This document shows, piece by piece, positions 25,239 to 33,090 of a stretch of 64,000 bases of DNA (the first letter of the stretch is position 1; each line of letters opens with the position of its first letter). This stretch comes from Terriglobales bacterium (GTDB taxonomy: Bacteria; Acidobacteriota; Terriglobia; Terriglobales; Acidobacteriaceae). Under the pieces are notes generated by a model. That model was not told the DNA's origin. It made no database searches and saw only the letters and a list, made by a program, of their open reading frames with translations. Made by a program: the position numbers and the translations under genes. Where the stretch lies: the NCBI GenBank assembly GCA_035624455.1, contig DASPRM010000025.1, positions 149,046 to 213,045 on the forward strand, in the 5' to 3' direction.

Positions 25239-26474
25239 TCAGTGCACAAAGTAGAGCACGACCGCTCCCGCAACCAGCATTAACCCGAATCCGGCCGCGA
25301 CGCGCAGATAGAAGGCGGAATTCCGGCTGCCCACTGCGAGGCCGGTCTTGAAGACTGAATTCGCCGCAATCGCCACCAGGATCGCAAACAACGCTTGAGA
25401 TATAGGCGTCCCCCCCGTATTGACTGAGCTTCCCAGTGACAGCGATACGGGATCCACATCGATGAGTCCGGAAATCCCGGAGGCGACCAGTTGCCCGCTG
25501 CTCCCGAAATACTGCTTTCCCGCCTTGATCAGGAAAAGAATTACCGTGAACGCCACCCCCAGCCGCAGTGCGGGGCCGATGGTGAACGGGTTCTTGAACA
25601 CGCGAGGCATCTTGGGAGCGGCGGCGCCCGCTTCCCGACGTCCCAGCATCCATGACGCCAGCGCTCCCACAACCAGCATTGCGCTGAGCATGGGGAGCGA
25701 TTTCTTTGCCAGCTGTGGGCTGACCGCCAGCAGAATAATCAAGGTGCGCGGAAACAGGATGCAATTCGCCAACAGGGTTGCTCCCGCCAGGCTCACTGCC
25801 GCGCGCGCGTTCTCTGGAACCGCCCGCGATATCGCCGCCGTCGACGCGGTTGTCGAGGCCAGCCCTCCCACCACCGCGCTCAGCTGCAAGCCTTTGCCCG
25901 GCCCTACGAATTTCGTCAGGAAATAGCCGATAAAGGAGATTCCTGAAACCAGGATCACAAACAACCAGATCTTGCGCGGCTCGAAGAACTGCAGAGGACC
26001 GTATGCACCCTTGGGAAGCAGCGGATACAGCACAAACACCAGCGCCAGGTACTTGAGAATGTCGCCATATTCCTGCTCGGAAATGGTCTGGAGCGCGATG
26101 CGATGCAGTTGCGTCTTGCGCTCCAGAATCAGGGCCAGCGTGATGGCTAGCGCTGCGCTCAGAACCCGCTGGGTGAGGCAGAGATATCCCAGCAGGAAGA
26201 TAGCGAGTTCCGCTAGTTCGGTCGTGATGCCGGTCCGCTTCGGGTGCTGGGCGCGCATGATCAGCAGCACGCCCGCGGTCGCGGCCAGCGCGGTAACGGT
26301 TAATGTGATATTTCCGATGGAGCCGCAGAGCGCTCCCAAGAGCGAGACCAGTACGGAATCGCGAAGGCCAGGTTTGGGAGGCCCGGTCTCCTCTTCCGCC
26401 TCGCGGGATCGGCCAACCAGCAGTCCGATCGCAATGGCCAGGGCAAAACCGACGGCTTGAGTAGAAAAGTTCAA
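25239..26474 (-). CDS. MgtC/SapB-DUF4010 family membrane protein
   Basis: A 411-residue polytopic protein with about 12 hydrophobic segments. The N-terminal third has MgtC/SapB features (AIGLLVGRSRE..., LRDSVLVSLLGAL). The C-terminal two-thirds is a DUF4010-type region, including GGLASTTASTAAISR, which is characteristic of the family. MgtC relatives affect magnesium and pH homeostasis and interact with ATP synthase or transporters; DUF4010 fusions have no settled role. No magnesium riboswitch is apparent upstream. Confidence 0.88.
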   Translation of the reverse strand: MNFSTQAVGFALAIAIGLLVGRSREAEEETGPPKPGLRDSVLVSLLGALCGSIGNITLTVTALAATAGVLLIMRAQHPKRTGITTELAELAIFLLGYLCLTQRVLSAALAITLALILERKTQLHRIALQTISEQEYGDILKYLALVFVLYPLLPKGAYGPLQFFEPRKIWLFVILVSGISFIGYFLTKFVGPGKGLQLSAVVGGLASTTASTAAISRAVPENARAAVSLAGATLLANCILFPRTLIILLAVSPQLAKKSLPMLSAMLVVGALASWMLGRREAGAAAPKMPRVFKNPFTIGPALRLGVAFTVILFLIKAGKQYFGSSGQLVASGISGLIDVDPVSLSLGSSVNTGGTPISQALFAILVAIAANSVFKTGLAVGSRNSAFYLRVAAGFGLMLVAGAVVLYFVH

Positions 26475-26569
26475 CGAGCAGTGACGCTAACCGCGCGCCG
26501 GCTGCCGATTTTACGGAGCAATCGGCAGGCTGTCACCTTTTGAGCCAACACTGACCTTCCGGTCCGCTT

Positions 26570-26612
26570 TGGGGTCATGCTGAGCCCGCATCGCGGCGAG
26601 GCAACCATGTTT
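26570..26612 (+). repeat. REP-like stretch (ggggtcRtgctRagcccgc family), copy 1
   Basis: ggggtcatgctgagcccgc, then tcgcggcgaggca. Matches 30296-30330 with a few substitutions. Confidence 0.6.
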
Positions 26613-26667
26613 CGCTTGGCTTTGAAAGGGCGCCGCTTCAGCCGCGCCGCAACAACAAACAAACCAA

Positions 26668-26713
26668 TGACATCACCGGTCGGCGCAGCCCGACGAGGGA
26701 TCTGCAGTTTCCT
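26668..26713 (+). repeat. Short REP-like element related to 13695-13742
   Basis: Shares catcac at its start and ccgacgagg-R-atctgcagtttcct at its end with 13695-13742; the middle differs. Confidence 0.5.
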
Positions 26714-26767
26714 ATTCAGGACATAGAAATCTTCGCCTGCGGCGTGCACAATAACCCAGGAACGCTT

Positions 26768-27694
26768 ATGTCCACCTTGGCTGCCGATCGACCCGAATGC
26801 TGGCCCACGCTATCCCTGGAAGCCTGGAAGGATACCTACGCCACGCTCCACATGTGGACACAGATTGTCGGAAAAGTCCGGCTGGCGCTCACCCCGCTGG
26901 TGAACCACTGGTGGAATGTCCCGCTATATGTCACTGCGCGGGGTCTCACCACATCGCGCATTCCCTGCGGCGAACGGTCCTTCGAGCTCTGGTTCGACTT
27001 CCTCGAGCATCGGCTTGTGCTTGAGACCAGTGACGGAGCCGTGAAGACACTGCCGCTTGGCCCGCGCTCGGTGGCTGATTTCTGCCAGGACTTCATGAAG
27101 ATGCTTCGGTCGGCGGGGATCGAGGTCAAAATCTGGCACATGCCGGTTGAAATTCCCGATCCCATCCCATTCGACCAGGATCGGGTGCACGCGTCATACG
27201 ACTCCAAGCCAGTGGAAAAATTCTGGCGCATCCTGTTGTCGGTGGATTCTGTTTTCCAGCAATTCAGGGCACGATTCATCGGCAAATCCAGCCCGGTGCA
27301 CTTCTTCTGGGGAAGTTTCGACCTGGCAGTAAGCCGTTTTTCCGGCCGGCGGGCGCCGGAACGGCCCGGCGCCGACGCCATGACGCGTGAAGCCTATTCC
27401 CATGAGGTGATCAGCGTCGGCTTTTGGCCCGGCAGCGGAGACATCAAGGAAGCCGCCTTCTACTCCTACACCGTGCCCGAACCGCAGGGTTTCAAGGAGG
27501 CGCGCGTCAAGCCGGAGGCCGCCTTCTACCACAAACAACTTGGCGAATTCCTTCTGATGTATGACGACGTTCGCAAGGCGAAGTCGCCCAGCACGTCATT
27601 GCTGGATTTTTGCCAGAGCACCTACGAGGCCGCCGCCACCCTCGGCAAGTGGGATCGCAATGCGCTGGAGAGGCTGCCTCGCGCCGCGAGTTGA
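26768..27694 (+). CDS. DUF5996 family protein
   Basis: A 308-residue protein. ATG 26768 gives STLAADRPECWPTLSLEAWKDTYATLHMW, the typical opening of DUF5996 proteins. Further conserved pieces are NHWWNVPLYVTARGL, FLEHRL, PVHFFWGSFDLAVSRFSGR, YSHEVISVGFWPG, and FYSYTVPEP. The function is unknown; many conserved aromatic and His residues suggest an enzyme or ligand-binding protein. The gene stands alone between a repeat-filled gap and nadD. Confidence 0.87.
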   Translation: MSTLAADRPECWPTLSLEAWKDTYATLHMWTQIVGKVRLALTPLVNHWWNVPLYVTARGLTTSRIPCGERSFELWFDFLEHRLVLETSDGAVKTLPLGPRSVADFCQDFMKMLRSAGIEVKIWHMPVEIPDPIPFDQDRVHASYDSKPVEKFWRILLSVDSVFQQFRARFIGKSSPVHFFWGSFDLAVSRFSGRRAPERPGADAMTREAYSHEVISVGFWPGSGDIKEAAFYSYTVPEPQGFKEARVKPEAAFYHKQLGEFLLMYDDVRKAKSPSTSLLDFCQSTYEAAATLGKWDRNALERLPRAAS

Positions 27695-27818
27695 TACGAG
27701 AAGCCGACCTGCGGGCAGTTCAGTGGCCGATTGCTGAATCCTGATTTCTGAATGCTGACCGCGCTGCGGAAATTCCCCTTGCCAGTTGCCGCCGTAAACT
27801 GGAAACTGTTCGCTTTCG

Positions 27819-28499
27819 ATGAACGTCGCAATCTTCGGCGGCACCTTCGATCCCATTCATCGTGGTCACCTGGCGGTGGCCAGCGCCGCCCGCCGTCAAT
27901 TCCGTCTGGAGCGCATTTTGTTTGTGCCGTCGGGCAGGCCCCCGCACAAGCGCCGCCAGCCGCTGGCCTCGTTCGAACATCGCTATGCCATGGTGACCCT
28001 GGCTACCGCAGGCCATGCCGGTTTTGTCCCGTCGTTGATGGAGGCGCCTGCCGGAGAAGGAGGTCGGCGGCCCAGCTACAGCATCGACACTCTGCGCCGC
28101 ATACGGCCTACGCTAAAACGCGGCGATCGACTGGTGCTCATCATCGGCATCGACGCCTTTCTCGAGATCGCCACATGGCATGAGGCCGAAAACGTACTGC
28201 ACGAAGCGGAATTCATCGTCGCCAACCGCCCTGGGTTTTCGTTGGACGACGTCGCGGCTGCCTTGCCCCCAGGTATTCGCCCGTCGGCAGCGGCCTGGGC
28301 CACTCGCCGCTCGCGTCCCCAAAACAGGATCGTCCTCGGGGACGTCAAAATCCATCTGCTGACCGGCGTGCATCGCGACATCTCCGCCACCCAGATTCGC
28401 TCCGCGGTCCGCTCCGGCCGCAATCTGGACCGCCTGGTTCCCAGCGCCGTCGCCGACTACATCCGTAAGATGAACCTTTATCGTTCGCCTCCGGATTAA
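27819..28499 (+). CDS. nadD: Nicotinate-nucleotide adenylyltransferase
   Basis: A 226-residue nucleotidyltransferase that makes deamido-NAD from nicotinate mononucleotide and ATP in NAD synthesis. The first motif is GGTFDPIHRGHL near residues 7-18. The central IGIDAFLEIATWHEAE and the C-terminal ISATQIRSAVRSGR (the ISxTxxR ATP-binding motif) are intact. It is followed by rsfS, a common bacterial gene order. It starts at ATG 27819 without a strong ribosome-binding site. Confidence 0.94.
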   Translation: MNVAIFGGTFDPIHRGHLAVASAARRQFRLERILFVPSGRPPHKRRQPLASFEHRYAMVTLATAGHAGFVPSLMEAPAGEGGRRPSYSIDTLRRIRPTLKRGDRLVLIIGIDAFLEIATWHEAENVLHEAEFIVANRPGFSLDDVAAALPPGIRPSAAAWATRRSRPQNRIVLGDVKIHLLTGVHRDISATQIRSAVRSGRNLDRLVPSAVADYIRKMNLYRSPPD

Positions 28500-28576
28500 T
28501 AATCATGTTTATAAGTGCTCTGCTACCGTGTAATGGCAAAGCAATCCATTCTCGACACTCAATAACCAGATCGTTC

Positions 28577-29032
28577 ATGGCAAATAAGAAGAAGATTGAT
28601 CAGACTCGGCAGCAACTCCTGGCCGCGATCGAGGCGGCCGAATCCCGCAAGGCCGACGACATTGTCCTCCTCGAAATGGGCAAGCATTCCGGCGCCTTCA
28701 CCGATTATTTCCTCATTTGCTCGGGCAGCAATCCGCGGCAGATTCAGGCCATCGCCGATGCCGTCCAAGAGCAGCTGCAGAAATCCGGGCTGCGCCCCGC
28801 CCACGTTGAGGGATACAACCAGGCGGAGTGGGTGCTGCTCGACTACGTGGACTTCGTCGTCCACATCTTCTCCACCCGGGCCCGCAACTTCTACAACCTG
28901 GAGCGGCTGTGGAAGTCGGCCACACAATTAAATGCTGCCGAATTCATCGCCGCCGCATCCGCCCCGCGCAAAGCTCGTGCGTCCTCAGCGGCGGGCAAAC
29001 GCCTTCGAGCTAGGGTGAGTAAGAGGAAATAA
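28577..29032 (+). CDS. rsfS: Ribosome silencing factor
   Basis: A 151-residue RsfS/Iojap protein that binds ribosomal protein L14 and blocks subunit joining when nutrients are low. The hallmark pieces are KADDIVLLEMG, FTDYFLICSGSNPRQIQAIADAV, AEWVLLDYVDFVVHIFS and FYNLERLW. The start at ATG 28577 (ANKKKID) is preferred over an upstream frame extension. The C-terminal ~30 residues are Arg/Lys/Ala-rich beyond the usual domain end. It lies 77 bp after nadD, same strand. Confidence 0.93.
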   Translation: MANKKKIDQTRQQLLAAIEAAESRKADDIVLLEMGKHSGAFTDYFLICSGSNPRQIQAIADAVQEQLQKSGLRPAHVEGYNQAEWVLLDYVDFVVHIFSTRARNFYNLERLWKSATQLNAAEFIAAASAPRKARASSAAGKRLRARVSKRK

Positions 29033-29181
29033 GGAAAAACACCGGCTGATCCGATTACTTTTCAACTTTCAATTTCCCCGATTGCCCGATTCTCCGATGG
29101 AACTATCTCCTTCCCGCCCTTATCCTGTAAGATTGATTGAGGTGGGGTGCGCCCCGCCGTGTGAGGTCAGCGCAGCTCGAT

Positions 29182-30279
29182 ATGCCAGTGCCCGTATCCC
29201 AGATGTGGACCGTAGCTTCCTACGTCATCAGCCAGAAGCTGAAGCGGCGGAAGCACTATCCCGTGGTCCTGATGCTGGAACCGCTGATGCGCTGCAACCT
29301 CGCCTGCGCCGGCTGCGGAAAAATCCAATATCCCGCGCATGTGCTGAAGAAAGACCTCACGCCCGAGCAGTGCTTCCAGGCAGTCCAAGAATGTGGCGCT
29401 CCGCTGGTGAGCATCCCCGGGGGCGAGCCGCTGATGCATCCGCAAATCGCCGAGATCGTCCGCGGCCTGGTGGCGCGCAAGAAGTATGTCTATCTCTGCA
29501 CCAACGGCCTGCTGCTTAGCGAGAAGCTGGATCAATTCACGCCCAGCAAGTATTTTTCGTTTGTCGTCCACATGGACGGCCAGCGCGAGCACCACGACTT
29601 CTCCGTCTGCCGCGAAGGCACCTACGACAAGGCCGTGGCCGCGATCCGCGCCGCTCTCGCGCGCGGTTTCCGCGTCACCACCAATACGACTTTGTTCGAC
29701 GGCGCCGATCCGCAGAGCGTCCGCCAGTTCTTCGACGAGATGATGGACCTCGGGGTTGAGGGCATGATGCTGTCCCCCGGCTACACCTACGACAAGGCGC
29801 CCGACCAGGAGCATTTCCTCAGCAAGAAGAAGACGCGCCGCTTGTTCCGCGAAATTCTGAGCAATCGAAGTCCGCGCTGGAAATTCAACATGAGCCCGCT
29901 CTTCCTCGAGTTCCTCATGGGCCGCCGCGACTACGAGTGCACTCCCTGGGGCATGCCCACCTACAACATCTTTGGCTGGCAGAAACCCTGCTACCTGCTG
30001 CAGGACGGTTATGCCGATAGCTTCGAGGAACTGATTCGGGAAACCAAATGGGAACACTACGGCGCGCGCAGCGGCAACCACAAGTGCGCCAATTGCATGG
30101 TGCACAGCGGGTATGAGACGAGCGCGGTCAATCACACCTTCGGCTCGCTGGCCGGATTCCTGGCAACGATGCGTGCCACATTCTTCCACCGCTACAAGGA
30201 TCCGGATGTGCCCGGCGGCGCGGCGCCCTCTCACCATCCTCCGCGGCAACTGGTGCAAATCACCACGCCCGAAGGCTGA
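29182..30279 (+). CDS. hpnH: Adenosyl-hopene transferase, radical SAM (HpnH)
   Basis: A 365-residue radical SAM enzyme that joins a 5'-deoxyadenosyl group to diploptene, the first step toward extended (C35) hopanoids. The cluster-binding motif is C38-NLA-C42-AG-C45, followed by SIPGGEPLMHPQI. The C-terminal region has further Cys (ECTPWG, CYLLQDGY, HKCANCMVHSGYE) typical of HpnH. I start at ATG 29182, which gives the standard PVPVSQ opening; the longer frame adds a non-conserved leader. No other hopanoid gene is in the window. Confidence 0.93.
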   Translation: MPVPVSQMWTVASYVISQKLKRRKHYPVVLMLEPLMRCNLACAGCGKIQYPAHVLKKDLTPEQCFQAVQECGAPLVSIPGGEPLMHPQIAEIVRGLVARKKYVYLCTNGLLLSEKLDQFTPSKYFSFVVHMDGQREHHDFSVCREGTYDKAVAAIRAALARGFRVTTNTTLFDGADPQSVRQFFDEMMDLGVEGMMLSPGYTYDKAPDQEHFLSKKKTRRLFREILSNRSPRWKFNMSPLFLEFLMGRRDYECTPWGMPTYNIFGWQKPCYLLQDGYADSFEELIRETKWEHYGARSGNHKCANCMVHSGYETSAVNHTFGSLAGFLATMRATFFHRYKDPDVPGGAAPSHHPPRQLVQITTPEG

Positions 30280-30295
30280 GATTGTTTCTTACCCT

Positions 30296-30345
30296 GGGGT
30301 CGTGCTAAGCCCGCGTCGCGGACGAAGCATCTCTTCATTTGTCCC
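30296..30345 (+). repeat. REP-like stretch (ggggtcRtgctRagcccgc family), copy 2
   Basis: ggggtcgtgctaagcccgc, then tcgcggacgaagcatctcttcattt. Close to 26570-26612 and, in its second half, to 20822-20845. Confidence 0.6.
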
Positions 30346-30414
30346 CTCCAGCGCCAAGTTAGAGACTTTGAATTGCAGTTCTTCATTTAACATTTACGAG
30401 ATAACAGTTTTCCT

Positions 30415-30837
30415 ATGCGCGATCCCAAGCTCACCCCCCACTCCGATTCAGACGAAGAATCCCTCGGCACGGTCCACGAAAGGCTCGAAGGCTGGATTCC
30501 GCAAATGGCGAGCGACGAGGAAATCCGCCTGGCGCTGGAGAAAGCCTTTGACTACCGCGGCGACATCACTATCACGCTGAAAAACGGGGAGAGCATCGAG
30601 GGCTACATCTTCGACCGCCGCAGCCACAGCTCATCGCTGAACGAGTGCACTGTCCGGTTCATGCCCAGGAATCAATCCGGCAAGATAACCCTGCGTTACT
30701 CCGATATCGCCGGCCTTGCCTTCACCGGACGCGATACAGCTGCCGGCAAAAGTTTCGAAGCCTGGGTCAAGAAGTACAAGGAAAAGAAGGCGGCTGGGGA
30801 AAAGAACATCGGCATCGACTCGGAACCGCTCGACTGA
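30415..30837 (+). CDS. Small protein with an Sm-like strand pattern, unknown function
   Basis: A 140-residue protein. Residues about 36-105 read as short beta strands (DITITLKNGESIEGYIFDRR, LNECTVRFMP, GKITLRYSDIAGLAFTG) that resemble an LSm-type barrel, with an acidic start and a Lys-rich tail (KKYKEKKAAGEK). I do not recognise a named family. It lies 135 bp after hpnH on the same strand and may be co-transcribed. A nucleic-acid- or protein-binding role is conceivable but unproven. Confidence 0.7.
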   Translation: MRDPKLTPHSDSDEESLGTVHERLEGWIPQMASDEEIRLALEKAFDYRGDITITLKNGESIEGYIFDRRSHSSSLNECTVRFMPRNQSGKITLRYSDIAGLAFTGRDTAAGKSFEAWVKKYKEKKAAGEKNIGIDSEPLD

Positions 30838-30911
30838 TTGCTTCACCAGGTCTCTGGCGGTTCTGATCGGTGAGGAAGAAGGTGCGGCTCCACCCTGTTA
30901 CACTTGCCTCC

Positions 30912-32042
30912 ATGCTGCCAGGATCGGTCTCACCTGAAGGCACGGCTCGCTACGCCGGCCGCTTTCCCGCCCTGCAACAGGCGGGACATTTTCGCCAGCC
31001 GCGGCACGTTCCCGGCGCCTCCGACCTCACGCTTTCCTCCATTGCTCTGGGCACATACCTCGGCGAGACCGACGATGCTGCCGACCGCTCCTACACCGAG
31101 GCCATCATCCAGGCTTTGCGCTCCGGAATCAACGTGCTCGACGCCGCCATCAACTACCGCCACCAGCGCTCGGAGCGCAACCTGGGAGCCGCTCTGGCAC
31201 AACTCGTGGCAACCGGCGAGGTCCAGCGGGATGAAGTCGTGGTCTGCACAAAGGCTGGCTATCTGGCTTTTGATGGCGATGTGCCTGCTGATCCGGCGGC
31301 CTACTTCGAGCAGGAGTATTTTCAGCGCAGGGTGATGGACAGAAGCGAAGTCGCTGGTAGCGTCCACTGCATGGCCCCCAAATACCTGACTGATCAGATC
31401 GAGCGCAGCCGCCGCAACCTGGGACTCGAGACAATCGACGTCTTCTATCTTCACAATCCGGAGCATCAACTCGGCGCGGTCAACGAAGACATCTTCTGGA
31501 AGCGGATCGGGGCGGCCTTCACTGCGCTAGAGACCGCAGTCACCGAAAACAAAATCCGTTTCTATGGCGCGGCCACGTGGAACGGTTTTCGTCTCGCCCC
31601 CACCCAGAAGGGCTACATGAATTTAGAGCGCATGGTGCACACCGCGCGCGAAGTCGGCGGTCCAGAACACCATTTCCGTTTCGTACAACTGCCATTCAGT
31701 CTGGCAATGACTGAGGCCTGGGCTTTGGGAAATCACAGCTGCAATGGCCGGCAGGGTTCACTTTTGCAGCTTGCGACCGATTTCGGCATCGCGGTGATGG
31801 GAAGCGCCACGCTTTATCAGGGACAGTTAACCAGCGGCATGCCCGATCCCCTGCGGCAAAAGCTCGGGCTCGAGAGCGATGCGGAAAACTCCATCCAGTT
31901 CGCGCGCTCTGCCACCAACCTTACTTCATCGCTGATCGGAATGGGCCAGAGCGCGCATGTTCTCGAGAATATAAGGGTCGCGGCGCAACCTCCGATGCCG
32001 CGCGAGGCCTGGGAAGGTATGTTCAGCGAAGCTGGGGAGTAG
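30912..32042 (+). CDS. Aldo/keto reductase
   Basis: A 376-residue NAD(P)H-dependent oxidoreductase of TIM-barrel fold. The catalytic tetrad is readable: Asp in VLDAAINYR, Tyr in the same motif, Lys in VVCTKAGYL and His in FYLHNPEHQ. The length is above the ~320 average owing to an insertion around FEQEYFQRRVMDRSEVAGSVHCMAPKYL. I start at ATG 30912; a GTG at 30870 is also open. The substrate is unknown. It is on the same strand as hpnH and the small protein but is not obviously linked by function. Confidence 0.88.
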   Translation: MLPGSVSPEGTARYAGRFPALQQAGHFRQPRHVPGASDLTLSSIALGTYLGETDDAADRSYTEAIIQALRSGINVLDAAINYRHQRSERNLGAALAQLVATGEVQRDEVVVCTKAGYLAFDGDVPADPAAYFEQEYFQRRVMDRSEVAGSVHCMAPKYLTDQIERSRRNLGLETIDVFYLHNPEHQLGAVNEDIFWKRIGAAFTALETAVTENKIRFYGAATWNGFRLAPTQKGYMNLERMVHTAREVGGPEHHFRFVQLPFSLAMTEAWALGNHSCNGRQGSLLQLATDFGIAVMGSATLYQGQLTSGMPDPLRQKLGLESDAENSIQFARSATNLTSSLIGMGQSAHVLENIRVAAQPPMPREAWEGMFSEAGE

Positions 32043-32063
32043 TCAGCAGTCAGCGCCAAAAGC

Positions 32064-32140
32064 CGATCCTTCGACTCCGCGCCCGTGACTCGCAAAAGAC
32101 GGGGGTCGGAAGAAGCAAGACGGGCGCGTCGCTCGGATTG
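32064..32140 (-). repeat. Dispersed palindromic intergenic repeat, copy 2
   Basis: Matches 8123-8200 across about 78 bp, including identical ends gatccttcg and aagcaagacgggcgcgtcgctc. It lies between the aldo/keto reductase and bactofilin genes, directly after a cagtcagcagtcagc stretch of the type also seen near 8073, 16682 and 41990. Confidence 0.75.
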
Positions 32141-32267
32141 CTGCCAACCCACCGTACATCACCCCCACTGTCCTTCCGTCCATCGAGACATGCGCCTCCG
32201 GCACCTCGCCAAGCCTCAGGAATACAGATAAAAACTTTCTCATCTCCGCCACGAAGGGATCTGACAC

Positions 32268-32843
32268 ATGTGGAAGCCCACACCTGTTGATGGAACGAGC
32301 ACCGGTCCAGCGCCCCAGCCACCCGCAGCCAAGCCCGCGGAAAACCGTTCGTACACTGAATTCAACACGCCCAAGCCGGTGGCCAACACCAATCACGCCG
32401 TGATTGGCAAGTCCCTGGTGATCAAGGGCGAGATCACCGGCTCCGAGTCGGTGCTGATCGAAGGCCAGGTGGAAGGCTCGGTTCGCCTACCCGGGAACTA
32501 CGTCAATATTGGCGCGACCGGTAAAGTAAAGGCCAGCATCACGGCGGCTGAAGTCGTGGTGCGCGGCACCCTGGAAGGCAACGTGACCGTGGGCGACCGC
32601 CTCGACATCCGCACCGGCGGCTCGCTCACCGGCGACGTGATTGCCAAGCGCATCAGCATCGAAGAGGGCGCCTTCTTCAAGGGCAGCATCGATATGAAGG
32701 GTGATGCCAAGGCCGCCCGCCCCGAATCGAAATCAGACTCGAAGCCGGAATCCACTTCGTTCAAGCCGGAATCGAGCTCGACTTCGTCGTCCTCGCGTTC
32801 CTCGAAATTGGAAGAGTTTGAAGCAGCACTGAGCGCCGACTAG
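32268..32843 (+). CDS. Bactofilin (polymer-forming cytoskeletal protein)
   Basis: A 191-residue bactofilin. The central right-handed beta-helix domain (about 44-145) shows the short repeating pattern VIGKSLVIKGEITGSESVLIEGQVEGSV...ASITAAEVVVRGTLEGNV...GSLTGDV. The N-terminus is Pro-rich and the C-terminus is a Ser/Lys/Glu-rich disordered tail ending SKLEEFEAALSAD. Bactofilins polymerise without nucleotides and organise envelope growth, stalks or chromosome segregation. A strong terminator follows at 32900. Confidence 0.93.
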   Translation: MWKPTPVDGTSTGPAPQPPAAKPAENRSYTEFNTPKPVANTNHAVIGKSLVIKGEITGSESVLIEGQVEGSVRLPGNYVNIGATGKVKASITAAEVVVRGTLEGNVTVGDRLDIRTGGSLTGDVIAKRISIEEGAFFKGSIDMKGDAKAARPESKSDSKPESTSFKPESSSTSSSSRSSKLEEFEAALSAD

Positions 32844-32899
32844 CAGCCATTCGGCAGGCTCTCGTCGACGCACCTCTCGCCCTGTCAGCCAAGTGCAGG

Positions 32900-32926
32900 A
32901 GGGGACCGCAAGGTCCCCTCTTTTTT
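32900..32926 (+). terminator. Rho-independent terminator after bactofilin
   Basis: An 8-bp perfect stem aggggacc / ggtcccct with a GCAA tetraloop, followed by ctttttt. 57 bp after the bactofilin stop. Confidence 0.9.
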
Positions 32927-33090
32927 GTGCGCGTTTCTCAAGATGCGCTGCCGTTCTCCCCATCAATCGCGCTAACAGCTTTCCGCTAAGTCCATCCGTT
33001 TGAGCATCTAGCGCGATCGGCCAACAGTCCGGCCATTTACTGCATCTCAGCGTCGCTCTGTAACTGACTACCTTTTTGGCGAGGACGTGA

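Noticed and set aside
29167..30258. 363-residue frame on the minus strand
   Set aside because: Antisense to hpnH; His/Val/Gly-rich shadow product without domain features.
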